A DNA stretch of 64,000 nucleotides from Imperialibacter roseus (GCF_032999765.1 NZ_CP136051.1:496001-560000), one strand, 5' to 3'; shown: positions 40,146 through 50,006, numbered from the stretch's first letter. Program-made: numbers and translations. Notes: generated from the letters alone by a model not told the origin.

Positions 40146-41687
40146 TTATTGTGTTTTCTCGTACTTTAAAAAACTGCTTGCCCATGGAATGAAATATTGG
40201 AAGTTGGGGGCATCGGTGTGCCCTCCGTCATGTTGTCGCCATGCCAGCTCACCACCGAGCAGACCTGTGAGAACGGGCGGCATTTGCTCAGTCTGATAAT
40301 TATTGGAGACTCCAATGTCTTTGACGCCTAACAGCTTGAATGCCGGGCCGGCCGCCACCGTAGCCATGTAGCTTCCCTGCTGATCCAGCCATTTGGCATC
40401 GCCTTTTTCTGGTATTCCGTAGCTGATGAATGTTAAACGAGGAGCACACAGTGCAATTAATTGGTGAGAATCAACGGGCAGGTCACAGCCTGTCTTGCTG
40501 CCAAATTTTGCTTTGGAGGCGCCATATTTAAGATAATTGCCCGCCATCCAGTGGTATTCGCCCGAACCAGTGAGGTTTTCCACGGCTTCGCCAAAAACAC
40601 GTCGGTGAAGTACAGCGCCTCCCTTTCCTGAAGATCCGATCAATCCTACGGCAAATCTCTGCTCCAAAGCGAGGGTTACCAGGGCAGCTTTTCCGTACCG
40701 TGATACGCCTTCGATACCCACTTTCTTTGCATCTACCAGGGTGTCTGTTTCCAAATAGTCGAGGCCTCTTGCGGCTCCCCATGCCCACGCACGCAGTGAG
40801 CCCCAGTCTTCAGGTTTGCGTGGTTGGCCTTTGTTCACCAGGCCAATAATCCCCCGGGTGAGCCCGGCACCGTTGTCGGCCTGGATGCTGGCAGGCTCAA
40901 TGGTGGCATAACCCCAGCCCGCTGCCAACAGCTGCTCCGTGGGGGGAGAATCGCCGGTAGGAGCCGGTGCAAAGAAGTTAGGGCCGGGCAGTTTCGTGAC
41001 GGGCGTATAGGCGGGATAACGATCAAAAATTTCCTTTACCTCAGGATTGCTCTTAATCATCATTTCTTTAAAAGCAGCATTCAGGGTCTCCATGTCGCTA
41101 TTGGAAGGCTGGGCTGGTGAAGGGAATGAGGGACGGCCAAACATCATTAAAACGGGTACAGGGCCTTTCACATTGGTGGGCACCACCAGCATCATGTTGA
41201 TGTCGACATTGATGAGCGGGTATGCGCTGTTGTCGACATGCCCCACCAATTGCTTAGCTATAACAGGTATGCGGCCTACGAACTCTTTGTCGGTGATTTT
41301 CACTTCCCAGGTCACTGCCGGGATGTTTTTCGGCAGGCGGCCGTACATCTCCCGTTCAATGTCTTCTACAATTTCAGGCCGGCGCTGCTTCCACCACATG
41401 TCGGCCGAGGTGACTTTTTTGCCGCTGCTGGTTACGAGAAGGTCTGGCAACTGAGGGCAGGGGTTCGCAATGGATTCGTCGTAGTTGGCATGGTTGGGTG
41501 CCGACTCATTGCCACTAGGGCCTGGTCTTAGCTGTTGAATGCCCAGCTGCTGCATCATGTTGGCGTGGTCTTCCTGGGCTGTAAAGGTGACCAGGGGCGG
41601 GTATTTGCTGCTGTCATTTTTTGCCCCCTGGCCAACAGCCACCTGGCTGAGTGAAGCAGTAAATAATAGGATAAGTAGGTTTTTCAT
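40146..41687 (-). CDS. CE15-like glucuronoyl esterase / alpha-beta hydrolase
   Basis: 513 residues with signal peptide. SLRAWAWGAARGLDYLETD followed by VGIEGVSRYGKAALV gives the nucleophile motif GxSRxGK of CE15 glucuronoyl esterases; GGHTDAPNF provides the histidine. CE15 enzymes split ester bonds between lignin and glucuronic acid in xylan. The N-terminal portion contains WWKQRRPEIVEDIEREMYGRLP, also common in CE15. Closely followed upstream by a sialate O-acetylesterase-like gene, 50 bp away, so the two are a likely operon for plant or algal polysaccharide use. Confidence 0.85.
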   Translation of the reverse strand: MKNLLILLFTASLSQVAVGQGAKNDSSKYPPLVTFTAQEDHANMMQQLGIQQLRPGPSGNESAPNHANYDESIANPCPQLPDLLVTSSGKKVTSADMWWKQRRPEIVEDIEREMYGRLPKNIPAVTWEVKITDKEFVGRIPVIAKQLVGHVDNSAYPLINVDINMMLVVPTNVKGPVPVLMMFGRPSFPSPAQPSNSDMETLNAAFKEMMIKSNPEVKEIFDRYPAYTPVTKLPGPNFFAPAPTGDSPPTEQLLAAGWGYATIEPASIQADNGAGLTRGIIGLVNKGQPRKPEDWGSLRAWAWGAARGLDYLETDTLVDAKKVGIEGVSRYGKAALVTLALEQRFAVGLIGSSGKGGAVLHRRVFGEAVENLTGSGEYHWMAGNYLKYGASKAKFGSKTGCDLPVDSHQLIALCAPRLTFISYGIPEKGDAKWLDQQGSYMATVAAGPAFKLLGVKDIGVSNNYQTEQMPPVLTGLLGGELAWRQHDGGHTDAPNFQYFIPWASSFLKYEKTQ

Positions 41688-41736
41688 TTGCTGGTGTTGT
41701 TAATAATCTGGTAGAAATAGCTGTAAGGGCCATGCA

Positions 41737-43713
41737 TCATTGATCTGTCCTGAACGGGGAGGCCGGTAAGCCTTCCCGGTTATACAGGTTTGGATTGTCA
41801 GGGTTGTCGGCCCAGGCGTACCGCACATATTTTGGTTCGGTCACTTCGTCGCTCCAAACAATCACTTTGTCACCTTCAATCTTCGCCTGTGCCCAAACAA
41901 ATTTTTTGTCCTCTCCGGCAATGGCAAATTCGCTCAGTGCTTCTCCATCATCGGCGATTAAACCACCACCGGTATGAGAGAAGGAGATCGTTATTTTGTT
42001 GCCCTCGATGGAGTAATTTTGATACAAAGGGCCTGAATAAACAACTTCTTCACCATAAGCTATCCTAAGGGCAGCAAGGGCCATTCTTTCTCCTACATCC
42101 TTTTTATTGTCAGGGTGAATATCATTCCATTCTCCCAAATCAATATTTACCGTCATGGCCGTGTTGGGAACTTTCAGGCCCTTCAATTGCGATTCCCTCA
42201 AAATGGCCCAGTTACTTTCTGAGGGCAGGTAGTTCACGTCCATAAAATTGGGTAATTGGGCATAAATAAAGGGTGCGTCGGGATAACTGAATTGATTTCT
42301 CCAGTCTTTGATCAGTGCTGGCAGGAGGTCAGCGTATTCAGCAGGTTTGCCTGCGTTACTTTCGCCCTGATACCACAGTATTCCTTTGATGCGATAATTG
42401 TTGATGGGAGCGACCATGGCATTGAACAGTGACGTGGGCTGATTTTGGGCACTGATGCCTGGTGGCAATGTTGGCTGGGGCTCAAACACAACGCCTACTT
42501 TGTATTGCCAGTAGCCCTTAAGGTCGACAGTGTCGGTGCCGGCAAACAAGCAATAGGGCTTATCGGGCACGAACCCACCTTTGCCATTGTAGTTAGTGAC
42601 CTTAACCACAAAGACATTCTTTCCAGCCTTTAGCAGACCAGCGGGAACCGGGTACCTTCGTTGTGGGTATTGATACGTTTTGTTTCCGACTTCTTTTCCG
42701 TTGATGTAGAGCACATCTGCGTCCACTATCCGCCCAAGAAATACCTTCGCCTCTTTGTCTGCCATTGAGGCTGGCACATCAATTTCTTTCCTGTACCAAA
42801 CGATGCCATTCAGGTCTTTGGCACCCTGGTCTTCCCAGTAGCCTGGGATGTTGATGGTACGCCAGTTTTTTGGGACAAAATCAACAGCATACCATGGTTT
42901 TGGCTCGGTTAGTCCCTTGTCTTCGGGTTGCTTTAGAGGCTGGCTGGGCCTTGCCTTTCTATTGATGGCATTGACATAGGCCGTGTCCTTATTGTTTTCT
43001 ATGGTTTGCAGGATCGAAGGGAATTCTTTGAAGCCTTCCTCACTTGTCCACGCCTCAATAGGGGTGCCGCCCACGCTGGCGTTGATCAGGCCGATGGGCA
43101 CATGGTATTTCTCATAGATCTTTTTCGCAAAAAAATAGGCCACGGCCGAAAAAGGTCTCACCTCTTCTGACACGGCCTGGCTCCAGGAGCCGTCAGCCAA
43201 ATCTTCCAATGGGCTGGCCAGACTATTGCGGGTTGGGATAAGAAACTGCCGTATTTCAGGGTAGTTGGCATTGGCTATTTCATCGGCATAGGTCACATCA
43301 TGGATGTTTAGCTGGTGAACCATGTTCGATTGCCCCGAGCAAAACCAAACATCACCAAGCAGGATATTTTCGAGGGTAATGGTGTTCTTGCCAGAAATAG
43401 TCATGCGATACGGGCCACCGGCTTTCATGGCAGGCAACTCTACCTGCCATTTTCCCTCTGCAGAGGTTGTTGCCTTATATCGCTTGTTGTTGAATGCAAG
43501 GGTGACCTTTTCGCCGGGAGACGCCCACCCCCACATGTTGAGTTTTGCGTCACGCTGCAAAACCATACCATTTGTGATGATTTGTGGCAGCTTCACTTGC
43601 GAAAAGCCGTGCGTCAGCGGGGCTATCAGTAGCGCAAGTAGAAGGAGTCTTCTGACAGTTACCAACGAATTATGCTTTTTGAGCATTCCTGTCTCTTTCT
43701 TCATTTGTTTCAA
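41737..43713 (-). CDS. Sialate O-acetylesterase-like carbohydrate esterase (SASA)
   Basis: 658 residues with a basic N-terminus and signal segment near 21-38. LPQIITNGMVLQRDAKLNMWGWASPGEKV, then the catalytic GQSNM in GDVWFCSGQSNMVHQL. A galactose-binding-like jelly roll is inserted (about 280-400, WEDQGAKDLNGIVWYRKEIDVPA in outline). YQGESNAG and DIHPDNKKDVGERMA supply the remaining catalytic blocks. Removes O-acetyl groups from sugars in the periplasm. Precedes the CE15-like gene on the same strand, suggesting joint removal of decorations from hemicellulose. Confidence 0.9.
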   Translation of the reverse strand: MKQMKKETGMLKKHNSLVTVRRLLLLALLIAPLTHGFSQVKLPQIITNGMVLQRDAKLNMWGWASPGEKVTLAFNNKRYKATTSAEGKWQVELPAMKAGGPYRMTISGKNTITLENILLGDVWFCSGQSNMVHQLNIHDVTYADEIANANYPEIRQFLIPTRNSLASPLEDLADGSWSQAVSEEVRPFSAVAYFFAKKIYEKYHVPIGLINASVGGTPIEAWTSEEGFKEFPSILQTIENNKDTAYVNAINRKARPSQPLKQPEDKGLTEPKPWYAVDFVPKNWRTINIPGYWEDQGAKDLNGIVWYRKEIDVPASMADKEAKVFLGRIVDADVLYINGKEVGNKTYQYPQRRYPVPAGLLKAGKNVFVVKVTNYNGKGGFVPDKPYCLFAGTDTVDLKGYWQYKVGVVFEPQPTLPPGISAQNQPTSLFNAMVAPINNYRIKGILWYQGESNAGKPAEYADLLPALIKDWRNQFSYPDAPFIYAQLPNFMDVNYLPSESNWAILRESQLKGLKVPNTAMTVNIDLGEWNDIHPDNKKDVGERMALAALRIAYGEEVVYSGPLYQNYSIEGNKITISFSHTGGGLIADDGEALSEFAIAGEDKKFVWAQAKIEGDKVIVWSDEVTEPKYVRYAWADNPDNPNLYNREGLPASPFRTDQ

Positions 43714-43962
43714 CGGGTGGTTAGTTTAAGCTTCAGACCGAATGGCTTTTGTTCTTTAAAAAATTGCCGATAAATGCAAACATGCTTTCAAGTTCGACAA
43801 TGAAGATATGATATTTTGTATACATGCCCTAGAGCATAGGTGGCGTACCCTGCGTCCGACTTGGCTTTGTTTTGCGACACAGACATGAAATGCCGATCTG
43901 TTGAATGTCTCCAGAAAGTGAAAAAGGAGAATTAGCGTTCGGATTCCCGATTACTATGAAGA

Positions 43963-44736
43963 CTATTTGGGAGGCATCACTTCGTTTGGTTTTGACATTA
44001 TTTCCCGTACAACGGCCGCATGAATTTCTATGCCATTGTGCACACTACCATCCTTCATTGCAAATTGATCCTCCTCATTTCCAACATAACCAAAGAGCAC
44101 AATTTTGTTCTGCAGAGAAGCGCTGTCAAAATTACCAAGGAGCAGGTCTTTGTAGTCAATTATCGTGATGCTGTCCATTTGCAGTGTCGGCATGATCTCA
44201 AATAATTCATCTGGCTTATTCTGATATTTGTCTTTCACACCATATGCCTTTGCAGCCAGTTCGTAGCTAAACGAGTTGAATATTTTATCCCCAAGTTTCA
44301 TTTGAGCGACATAGGATTTGTCAATGGTTCTAAGTGCAGCAGGGATATTTCCGGTTGCTTGATTTTCAACAATTAAATTGGCAAAGCCGTAGCTGTAGGA
44401 ATTGGCCTGAAATTTTGGATGCGGGTATATCAACTCATCAAATTCATTGGTTTGTTGATTATAACCCTCTGGTTTGAAAATATGGACTACCTGACGGGCA
44501 TTTTTTAGCTCCCTCACAATAATGGAATCCTTGGCGAGGCTGTCTTTTAGTAGAAAGATGTCGAGGCCAATTACCTTTGGACTAAACTTATTGACTACAG
44601 CCAACTGTTGGCCAAGACTGACTCTGTCGGTCTTGCCTATGTTGATGATGGTGACCACGTCTTTCTGAATTGGAGAGCTCTTCGGCACGCTACAGCTCAG
44701 CAGTGTGAGGCTTAGAAGAATGACATACCTATTCAT
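43963..44736 (-). CDS. Stand-alone CHASE2-domain lipoprotein
   Basis: 257 residues with lipobox LLSC (Cys15). The rest matches a CHASE2 sensory domain: VVTIINIGKTDRVSLGQQLAVV, SPKVIGLDIFLL, then LQNKIVLFGYVGNEEDQF and VHNGIEIHAAVVREIM. CHASE2 is usually the periplasmic half of adenylate cyclases or kinases and is followed by membrane helices. Here there is no helix or output domain after it, and the protein is only lipid-anchored. It may bind a ligand or act with a separate partner. Confidence 0.75.
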   Translation of the reverse strand: MNRYVILLSLTLLSCSVPKSSPIQKDVVTIINIGKTDRVSLGQQLAVVNKFSPKVIGLDIFLLKDSLAKDSIIVRELKNARQVVHIFKPEGYNQQTNEFDELIYPHPKFQANSYSYGFANLIVENQATGNIPAALRTIDKSYVAQMKLGDKIFNSFSYELAAKAYGVKDKYQNKPDELFEIMPTLQMDSITIIDYKDLLLGNFDSASLQNKIVLFGYVGNEEDQFAMKDGSVHNGIEIHAAVVREIMSKPNEVMPPK

Positions 44737-44764
44737 AGATTGATCGCTGGTTCAAAGTCTGACC

Positions 44765-46225
44765 TCACTCTACTTTATAAAACCTGTAGTTGTTGTTCCA
44801 AAGCAAGACCACCGGGCCATTCTCACTGGCTGAAAAGACAATCTGGTCTCCTTTTTCCAGGTCGATGAATTTCATAGCCTCCGTCGGTGTCAGACTGAAT
44901 GATGTGTTTTGGTCAGGGTCAATTACAGTCAGCTGACCATTCGTCAGCCTTACTTCAATATAATAGCTGCCGGATCCCGGCACCTGCTCTGAATACTGAT
45001 ACTTTCCGACAAATTCCTGTAGTTTTTCCGAAGAAAGTTTGATGGTTTCAATGGTTCTTACGTTCGAAAGTCCCCAGTCGTAGTAGTCAGAGGCCGAATT
45101 GATGATTTCGCCAATCAGCCGGCCACCGTTGTCGGCATTCGTCATTATGATAATGGCTTCTCCCTTATGGGCAAAGGCTACCATATTGTTTGTGAAGCCT
45201 GCATTTTTGCCGCCATGTTGAAAAATCAGGTCTTCGCTATCGTTTTTCAGTGATGGCCCCAGTCCCCAGTCATTTTTGCCTTTGGTGAGCATGCGGGTCA
45301 CCATTTCCTGCGATAAGATGCCATCCTTTTTGCCAGCCACTATGGATTGAATTTCGATGCAATATTTGGCCAGGTCGGATGGGGTGGTCCAGAGGCCGGC
45401 AGCTGCCTGTTCAGGATAGTTGTGCCAAAGCCCGTCAATGAGGGTGCCATTGCTATCATAGGCGGCACTGGCTTCAGCAGCACGATCGGCAGGTAGTGGC
45501 TGCGTATAAGTGCTGTGTTCCATACCCAGAGGTTCCAAAACACTTTGCTTCAGGTAAATGTCGAGTGGCAAGTCGGTTACATCTTCAACTACCTTTTCCA
45601 TGATCGTATAGCCACCGCCTGAATACCTCCAAAGGGTGCCGGGAGTTGTATCTACGTAGATGGCGGGTGTGTTGCCTCTGCCATTCAATACCGTTTCAAT
45701 GCCCGGAAATATCATGGAGGGGTGATAACCAGGGAAACCGTGAACAGTGGTGCCAGCCGTATGAGTCAGCAGCCGACGGAGTGTTACTTTTTCAGTTTGA
45801 GTAAATTCGCTGTCAGGGACTTTCCAGCTTGTCAAATACGTATTTACATCGGCATCCAGCTCAACTTTCCCCTCCTCAGCAAGCTTTAACGCAGCCAGAG
45901 CGGCAATAGGCTTGCTGATGGATCCTGCCTGAAAGAGTGTGTTCACATCAACCAGGCTACCGGTTTGAGCGTTGGCGGTTCCGTAGCCTTTGGCCCAGCT
46001 AACCTTTCCGTCTTTTACTACGGCAATGCTTACTCCAGGCACGTTATAGTGGGCCATTCTCTCAGCAAGCGTGTAGATCTTCTTTGGTTCACCTTTGATT
46101 TGCAAGCCAGCCACCAGGCTGTTTTCGATAACCTGGGCGGCGTCTCCATTGCCTACCTGGGTTGGGGTGGAACAGGAGTAAAAGATGGAAAAACAAATGA
46201 GCGCAGGAAATGTCAGAAGTTTCAT
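44765..46225 (-). CDS. Serine hydrolase of the class C beta-lactamase family (lipoprotein)
   Basis: 486 residues with lipobox YSC (Cys18). SxxK motif in FQAGSISKPIAAL, Tyr motif in WRYSGGGYTIMEKVV, and FQHGGKNAGF as the third block. A C-terminal lipocalin-like domain (about 380-486) follows, as in many esterase or peptidase members. Likely a periplasmic esterase or D-amino peptidase and not an antibiotic-degrading enzyme, but the sequence alone cannot settle this. It lies 28 bp upstream of the CHASE2 gene on the same strand. Confidence 0.88.
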   Translation of the reverse strand: MKLLTFPALICFSIFYSCSTPTQVGNGDAAQVIENSLVAGLQIKGEPKKIYTLAERMAHYNVPGVSIAVVKDGKVSWAKGYGTANAQTGSLVDVNTLFQAGSISKPIAALAALKLAEEGKVELDADVNTYLTSWKVPDSEFTQTEKVTLRRLLTHTAGTTVHGFPGYHPSMIFPGIETVLNGRGNTPAIYVDTTPGTLWRYSGGGYTIMEKVVEDVTDLPLDIYLKQSVLEPLGMEHSTYTQPLPADRAAEASAAYDSNGTLIDGLWHNYPEQAAAGLWTTPSDLAKYCIEIQSIVAGKKDGILSQEMVTRMLTKGKNDWGLGPSLKNDSEDLIFQHGGKNAGFTNNMVAFAHKGEAIIIMTNADNGGRLIGEIINSASDYYDWGLSNVRTIETIKLSSEKLQEFVGKYQYSEQVPGSGSYYIEVRLTNGQLTVIDPDQNTSFSLTPTEAMKFIDLEKGDQIVFSASENGPVVLLWNNNYRFYKVE

Positions 46226-46323
46226 GAAGTAAGTTAGGTGGGTTTGTGTTAAGGGTAAAGTTGTTTAATAGTAAGCAAGATAGCAGAATGTACCGAAAGG
46301 AGGTCAATTTGCGGAACATCAAA

Positions 46324-46349
46324 AAAAGCCACCCCACCGGATGGCTTTT
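46324..46349 (-). terminator. Intrinsic terminator of the permease operon
   Basis: aaaagcca (46324-46331) and tggctttt (46342-46349) around a 10-base loop, with a run of U on the minus strand. It lies 29 bp past the permease stop. Confidence 0.8.
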
Positions 46350-46377
46350 AAGTTGCTCGAATGCTCTTCTTTGGGTA

Positions 46378-49005
46378 CTATTCGTATCTCAGTGTTTTTG
46401 AAGGATCCAAAACAGCCACTTTGTATACCTGATAGCCTACCGTGAGCAAGGCAATCGCCAGCACAATGAACAGCGACAAGCCAAGAAACAGCCACGGGAA
46501 GCTGATCCGGTAAGCATAGCCGTCCAGCCAATCATTCATTCCAAAGTAAATAAGTGGCGCTCCCACAAGGAAAGCCATAATTATCAGGCTTAAGAAGTCT
46601 TTGTAGAAAATACCAATAATGTGTCCCACCGATGCGCCCAGCACTTTTCGAACGCCCACTTCCTTGGTGCGCTGAATCGCCATGAAAGAGGAGAGGCCAA
46701 AAAGGCCAAGCGTGGCCACTATGAGAGCGAGTACTGAGAACGCACCGAAAACGGAGCCAAACCTTTTGTCTTCCTGGTACAATCCGTCAAACCTTTCATC
46801 CAGAAAAGCATACTTCAGAGGTGCACTGGGAAAAAACTGGTCCCAGGTGGCAGCCAGCGCATCGAGACCCTCCTGATACTTGCCTGCTTCCAGCTTTACC
46901 ATCACCTGTGGTGGTGCATCATTGTAGAAATAAACGGTTGGTTCAACAGCATTTTTGAGAGAGCTGCGGTTCACGTCCTCAACGATTCCCACGATGTTCC
47001 ATTTTGGGTTTTCGGGGTTTTTGCCGAACTGAATCTTTTCATTGACTATCGTTTCATTTACCTCCAGGCCAAACCGCTTGATAAAGGATTCGTTTACCAG
47101 CACGGTTGCCGTGTCGATACCCCTGGTTCTGTCGAAGTTGCGGCCAAAAAGGAGATTGATGTCAAGCAGATCGATTACTTCATCGTTAACATACAGAATG
47201 TAAGTGGTGGCTTCCAGTAAGTCGGTTTTGCCGACGATTTTGATCCCTCCGCTGCTTGAATTCACGTCGGAGCTGCCACCGCCCGGCAGATTGGAGATCA
47301 TGGCCACGCCCTTTATTTCAGGGTGGTTTTTTAGCTCCTCAGCAAACAAAGTACGTTTCTGGGTTTGAGCTGCAAAATCTTCGTTGTTGGATCTGGGGCC
47401 TCTGAACCCAACTATCTGATCAATTGACATGCCGATGTCCTTTGACCGCATGAAACTGACCTGCTGATAGACGATAAAGGTGCAGGCAATTAGCGACAGA
47501 GAGGCGGCAAACTGAAGCACCACGAGCCCTTTTCTGAGCCAAATCCCTTGCCTGGAGTTTCTGAATTTGCCTTTCAGCACCATCACGGGCCTGAACCCGG
47601 AGAGCACCAGGGCAGGGTACACACCAGACACCAGTGTGCCAACAAAAGCAAAGAGACCTACATTATTGAGAAATCCTTCATCATTCCAGGCATGATCGAG
47701 TATTTCTTTGCTGATCAGGTTGTTGAACGATGGCAAGGCAAGCTCTGCCAGCCCAAGGGCAAGTAAAGCCCCCAGCACATTGATCATAAAAGCCTCTGTC
47801 ATGAATTGAAAAACGAGCTGATTCCGACGGGCGCCCACTACCTTTCTGATGCCCACTTCTTTCGCTCTGTCAAAAGACCTGGCCGTGGAGAGGTTCACGT
47901 AATTGACCCACGCAATGACCAGGATAAAAATGGAAATAAGGTTGAGGAAGCTGACTGCCCGGGCGCTGCCGTGTATCTCTGGTTCAAAGGTTAAATCGGA
48001 ATAAAGGTGAATGTCAATCACGGGCTGAAGATTGAATACGAGGGTGTTGTCTTCTCCCATGTATTTCTTTGACAGGGCAGGCAGCATTGGCCTGATATTG
48101 TCGATATTGGCCTCTTTGTCGAGTTTTACATAGGTATAGTAGTTATAACCGTTCCAAGCCTCTTCATCAAGCCGCTCTTTGATGGTGCTGATGGCCATAA
48201 GGATATCAAATTTGTAATGAGTGTTCTGACCGGGGTCAGCAATCACACCAGCGACCTTAAAATCTTTCTCAAAATCTTGCAGGTAGATGGTTTTGCCAAC
48301 AGGATCTTGACTCTCAAAATAAAACCTGGCCTTCGATTCCGATAACACAAGGCTGTTCGGTTCACTTAAGAGAGAGGCAGTATTGCCGCTGAGCACTTCG
48401 TAAGTGAACAAATTCAGGAAATGTTCATCGACGGCTATTACACGTTCCTCGGTTACGAAGCTTTCTCCTTTTCTGAAGATCAACCCCCCAAATTGGTAGG
48501 TGGTGGTGGCGTCGATAATTTCCGGCACCTCTTCCACCAGCGCTTTGCCAGAGGGGGCGAATGACATGGCATCCCTGGTGCCCAGCACGCTGTCTACCAC
48601 CTGATCGGTTGTCAGGCGATACAATTGGTCAGAATCGGCAAAGTGCCGGTCATAGCTTTCTTCAAACTTTACATACTGCTGAATCAGCAGGAAGGCCGCC
48701 AGCCCAACTGCCAGCCCCATTACATTGATAAAGGTGAAGGCCTTCTGTTTGAGCAGGCTCCTTACACCTATTTTGAAATAATTTTTTAACATACCTGTGT
48801 CCTTTATAATTGAGTTTTTGAAAAATGTTCGCATCAATGAAGGCCGAAAAAGTACAATCACTTGCAGCATGTACTTCCAATCGGCCACCAACGGCGAAGC
48901 TGCCCTGTTGCGCAGGTATAGCTCCTCCAGGTCACCACTGATGTCGGGGTAAAAATCGGGGTGGAGGTACCACCTGAGCAGCCGGTTCGCCAGCCGTTTG
49001 ATCAT
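46378..49005 (-). CDS. FtsX/MacB-type ABC transporter permease with N-terminal prefix domain
   Basis: 875 residues. A prefix of about 80 residues (RLLRWYLHPDFYPDISGDLEELYLRN) precedes two FtsX-MacB periplasmic and membrane units. TM helices lie near 99-120, 365-385, 420-445, 460-485 and 505-525, and three at the C-terminus (e.g. VLALIVATLGLFGLSSFMAI). The motif AKEVGIRKVVGARRNQLVFQF and its repeat TKEVGVRKVLGASVGHIIGIF are the family signatures. Such proteins extrude lipoproteins, antimicrobials or peptides with a separate ATPase. Overlaps PadR by 4 bp, so it is translationally coupled. Confidence 0.92.
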   Translation of the reverse strand: MIKRLANRLLRWYLHPDFYPDISGDLEELYLRNRAASPLVADWKYMLQVIVLFRPSLMRTFFKNSIIKDTGMLKNYFKIGVRSLLKQKAFTFINVMGLAVGLAAFLLIQQYVKFEESYDRHFADSDQLYRLTTDQVVDSVLGTRDAMSFAPSGKALVEEVPEIIDATTTYQFGGLIFRKGESFVTEERVIAVDEHFLNLFTYEVLSGNTASLLSEPNSLVLSESKARFYFESQDPVGKTIYLQDFEKDFKVAGVIADPGQNTHYKFDILMAISTIKERLDEEAWNGYNYYTYVKLDKEANIDNIRPMLPALSKKYMGEDNTLVFNLQPVIDIHLYSDLTFEPEIHGSARAVSFLNLISIFILVIAWVNYVNLSTARSFDRAKEVGIRKVVGARRNQLVFQFMTEAFMINVLGALLALGLAELALPSFNNLISKEILDHAWNDEGFLNNVGLFAFVGTLVSGVYPALVLSGFRPVMVLKGKFRNSRQGIWLRKGLVVLQFAASLSLIACTFIVYQQVSFMRSKDIGMSIDQIVGFRGPRSNNEDFAAQTQKRTLFAEELKNHPEIKGVAMISNLPGGGSSDVNSSSGGIKIVGKTDLLEATTYILYVNDEVIDLLDINLLFGRNFDRTRGIDTATVLVNESFIKRFGLEVNETIVNEKIQFGKNPENPKWNIVGIVEDVNRSSLKNAVEPTVYFYNDAPPQVMVKLEAGKYQEGLDALAATWDQFFPSAPLKYAFLDERFDGLYQEDKRFGSVFGAFSVLALIVATLGLFGLSSFMAIQRTKEVGVRKVLGASVGHIIGIFYKDFLSLIIMAFLVGAPLIYFGMNDWLDGYAYRISFPWLFLGLSLFIVLAIALLTVGYQVYKVAVLDPSKTLRYE

Positions 49006-49340
49006 GCGAATTTGAAATCCAATGCAACAGGGGGAATGTCATTGTACAGCGCCAGCCGCACATCCTTTGAGTGATCCAGCGCCTTTTTTCCATAAGCCGT
49101 GATAGTGAAAAAGCGCTTGGGCTTTCCGCCCCTTTCGGTATTGGGTTCGCCTTCTCTGGAGTGGAGGTAGCCTTTGCCTTCCATCCTGCGCAGGGCAGAC
49201 TGCAGAGCCCCAACACTCACTTTTCGCTTCAGTCGGCTCTCGATTTCATCTTTTAATGCTACCCCATAGGCTTCAGGGTACAAAACACCAACGGTCAGGA
49301 GTACAATCTCCTCGAACTCGCCTAGTTGAAATTCTTTCAT
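49002..49340 (-). CDS. PadR family transcriptional regulator
   Basis: 112 residues. Winged helix pattern EEIVLLTVGVLYPEAYGVALKDEIESRL, then VGALQSALRRMEGKGYLHSREG and GGKPKRFFTITAYGKKAL. PadR regulators are paired with prefix-bearing FtsX permeases in many Bacteroidota genomes. It overlaps the permease start (ATGA-type, 4 bp) and follows the ankyrin-like gene by 12 bp, so all three form one operon. Expected to repress it. Confidence 0.92.
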   Translation of the reverse strand: MKEFQLGEFEEIVLLTVGVLYPEAYGVALKDEIESRLKRKVSVGALQSALRRMEGKGYLHSREGEPNTERGGKPKRFFTITAYGKKALDHSKDVRLALYNDIPPVALDFKFA

Positions 49341-49352
49341 ATGTCAATCTTC

Positions 49353-49856
49353 TTATTTAATAGCTACTTTGGTTTCCTTCAGCCCTTTCGACTCGAAATA
49401 GGCAAGTAATTCGGCGGCGTCTTCCTTGCCTTTTTGGGCGTGATGCAGAAAAGTGAAACCATGTGGTCCGAGTGTATGGACCATCTGAGGATAGGCTTCA
49501 ATAATAGGCTTGATCAATTCAGTCTTGCCAAGCATAGTAAGCGCATGCAGGGTGGGTCTTGCTCCGGCATCGATGAGGAAATTGACCATTTCCTTGTAGC
49601 CGACATGGCCACCGGCTCCGATGGCTGTTTCGAAGTCGCCATTGCCCCAGTCGTGGCTGCTGTAAATCAGGTTGGGAAACTCAGCCAACAGCTCTTTTAC
49701 CTTGCCAAGGTTGCTATGGCCGGCACCAACAAACTGTTGCACGATGTCTTTTTGGTAAGGGGCGGGTTTGTCCTCCTGGCCAAGGATGGTATTTGGTGCG
49801 ATCAGTAAAGCCGATGCACTTAAGCCAAAGCCTTTCATGAATTGTGATCTGTTCAT
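49353..49856 (-). CDS. Secreted ankyrin-repeat-like protein
   Basis: 167 residues. N-terminus MNRSQFMKGFGLSASALLIAPNTILG resembles a Tat-type or Sec signal without the twin-arginine. The rest has ankyrin-like helices, e.g. GYKEMVNFLIDAGARPTLHALTMLGKTELI and GFTFLHHAQKGKEDAAELLAYFESKG in outline. Ankyrin modules bind proteins; the partner is unknown. First gene of the PadR-permease operon, 12 bp before padR. Confidence 0.7.
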   Translation of the reverse strand: MNRSQFMKGFGLSASALLIAPNTILGQEDKPAPYQKDIVQQFVGAGHSNLGKVKELLAEFPNLIYSSHDWGNGDFETAIGAGGHVGYKEMVNFLIDAGARPTLHALTMLGKTELIKPIIEAYPQMVHTLGPHGFTFLHHAQKGKEDAAELLAYFESKGLKETKVAIK

Positions 49857-49953
49857 AATAAGTCCTTTTTAGTGAGTTTTTGTTTGCTAACCGGCTGCGA
49901 TGAGGATTCCCTTTTCACATTCCGGCCGCCCTACACACAAGCAATGTCTTATT

Positions 49954-50006
49954 TGTAGTATTGGTAAAGGTAGTGATAATCAATCAATATCCTAATTGTA
50001 GTATTG
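49954..50006 (-). promoter_or_regulatory. Repeated decamer in the promoter region of the PadR operon
   Basis: tgtagtattg occurs at 49954-49963 and 49997-50006, 43 bp apart, with an A+T-rich caatcaatat-type spacer between. Four turns of DNA would place both on one face. It lies upstream of the ankyrin-padR-permease operon. A regulator site is possible, but no assignment to PadR is made. Confidence 0.3.
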
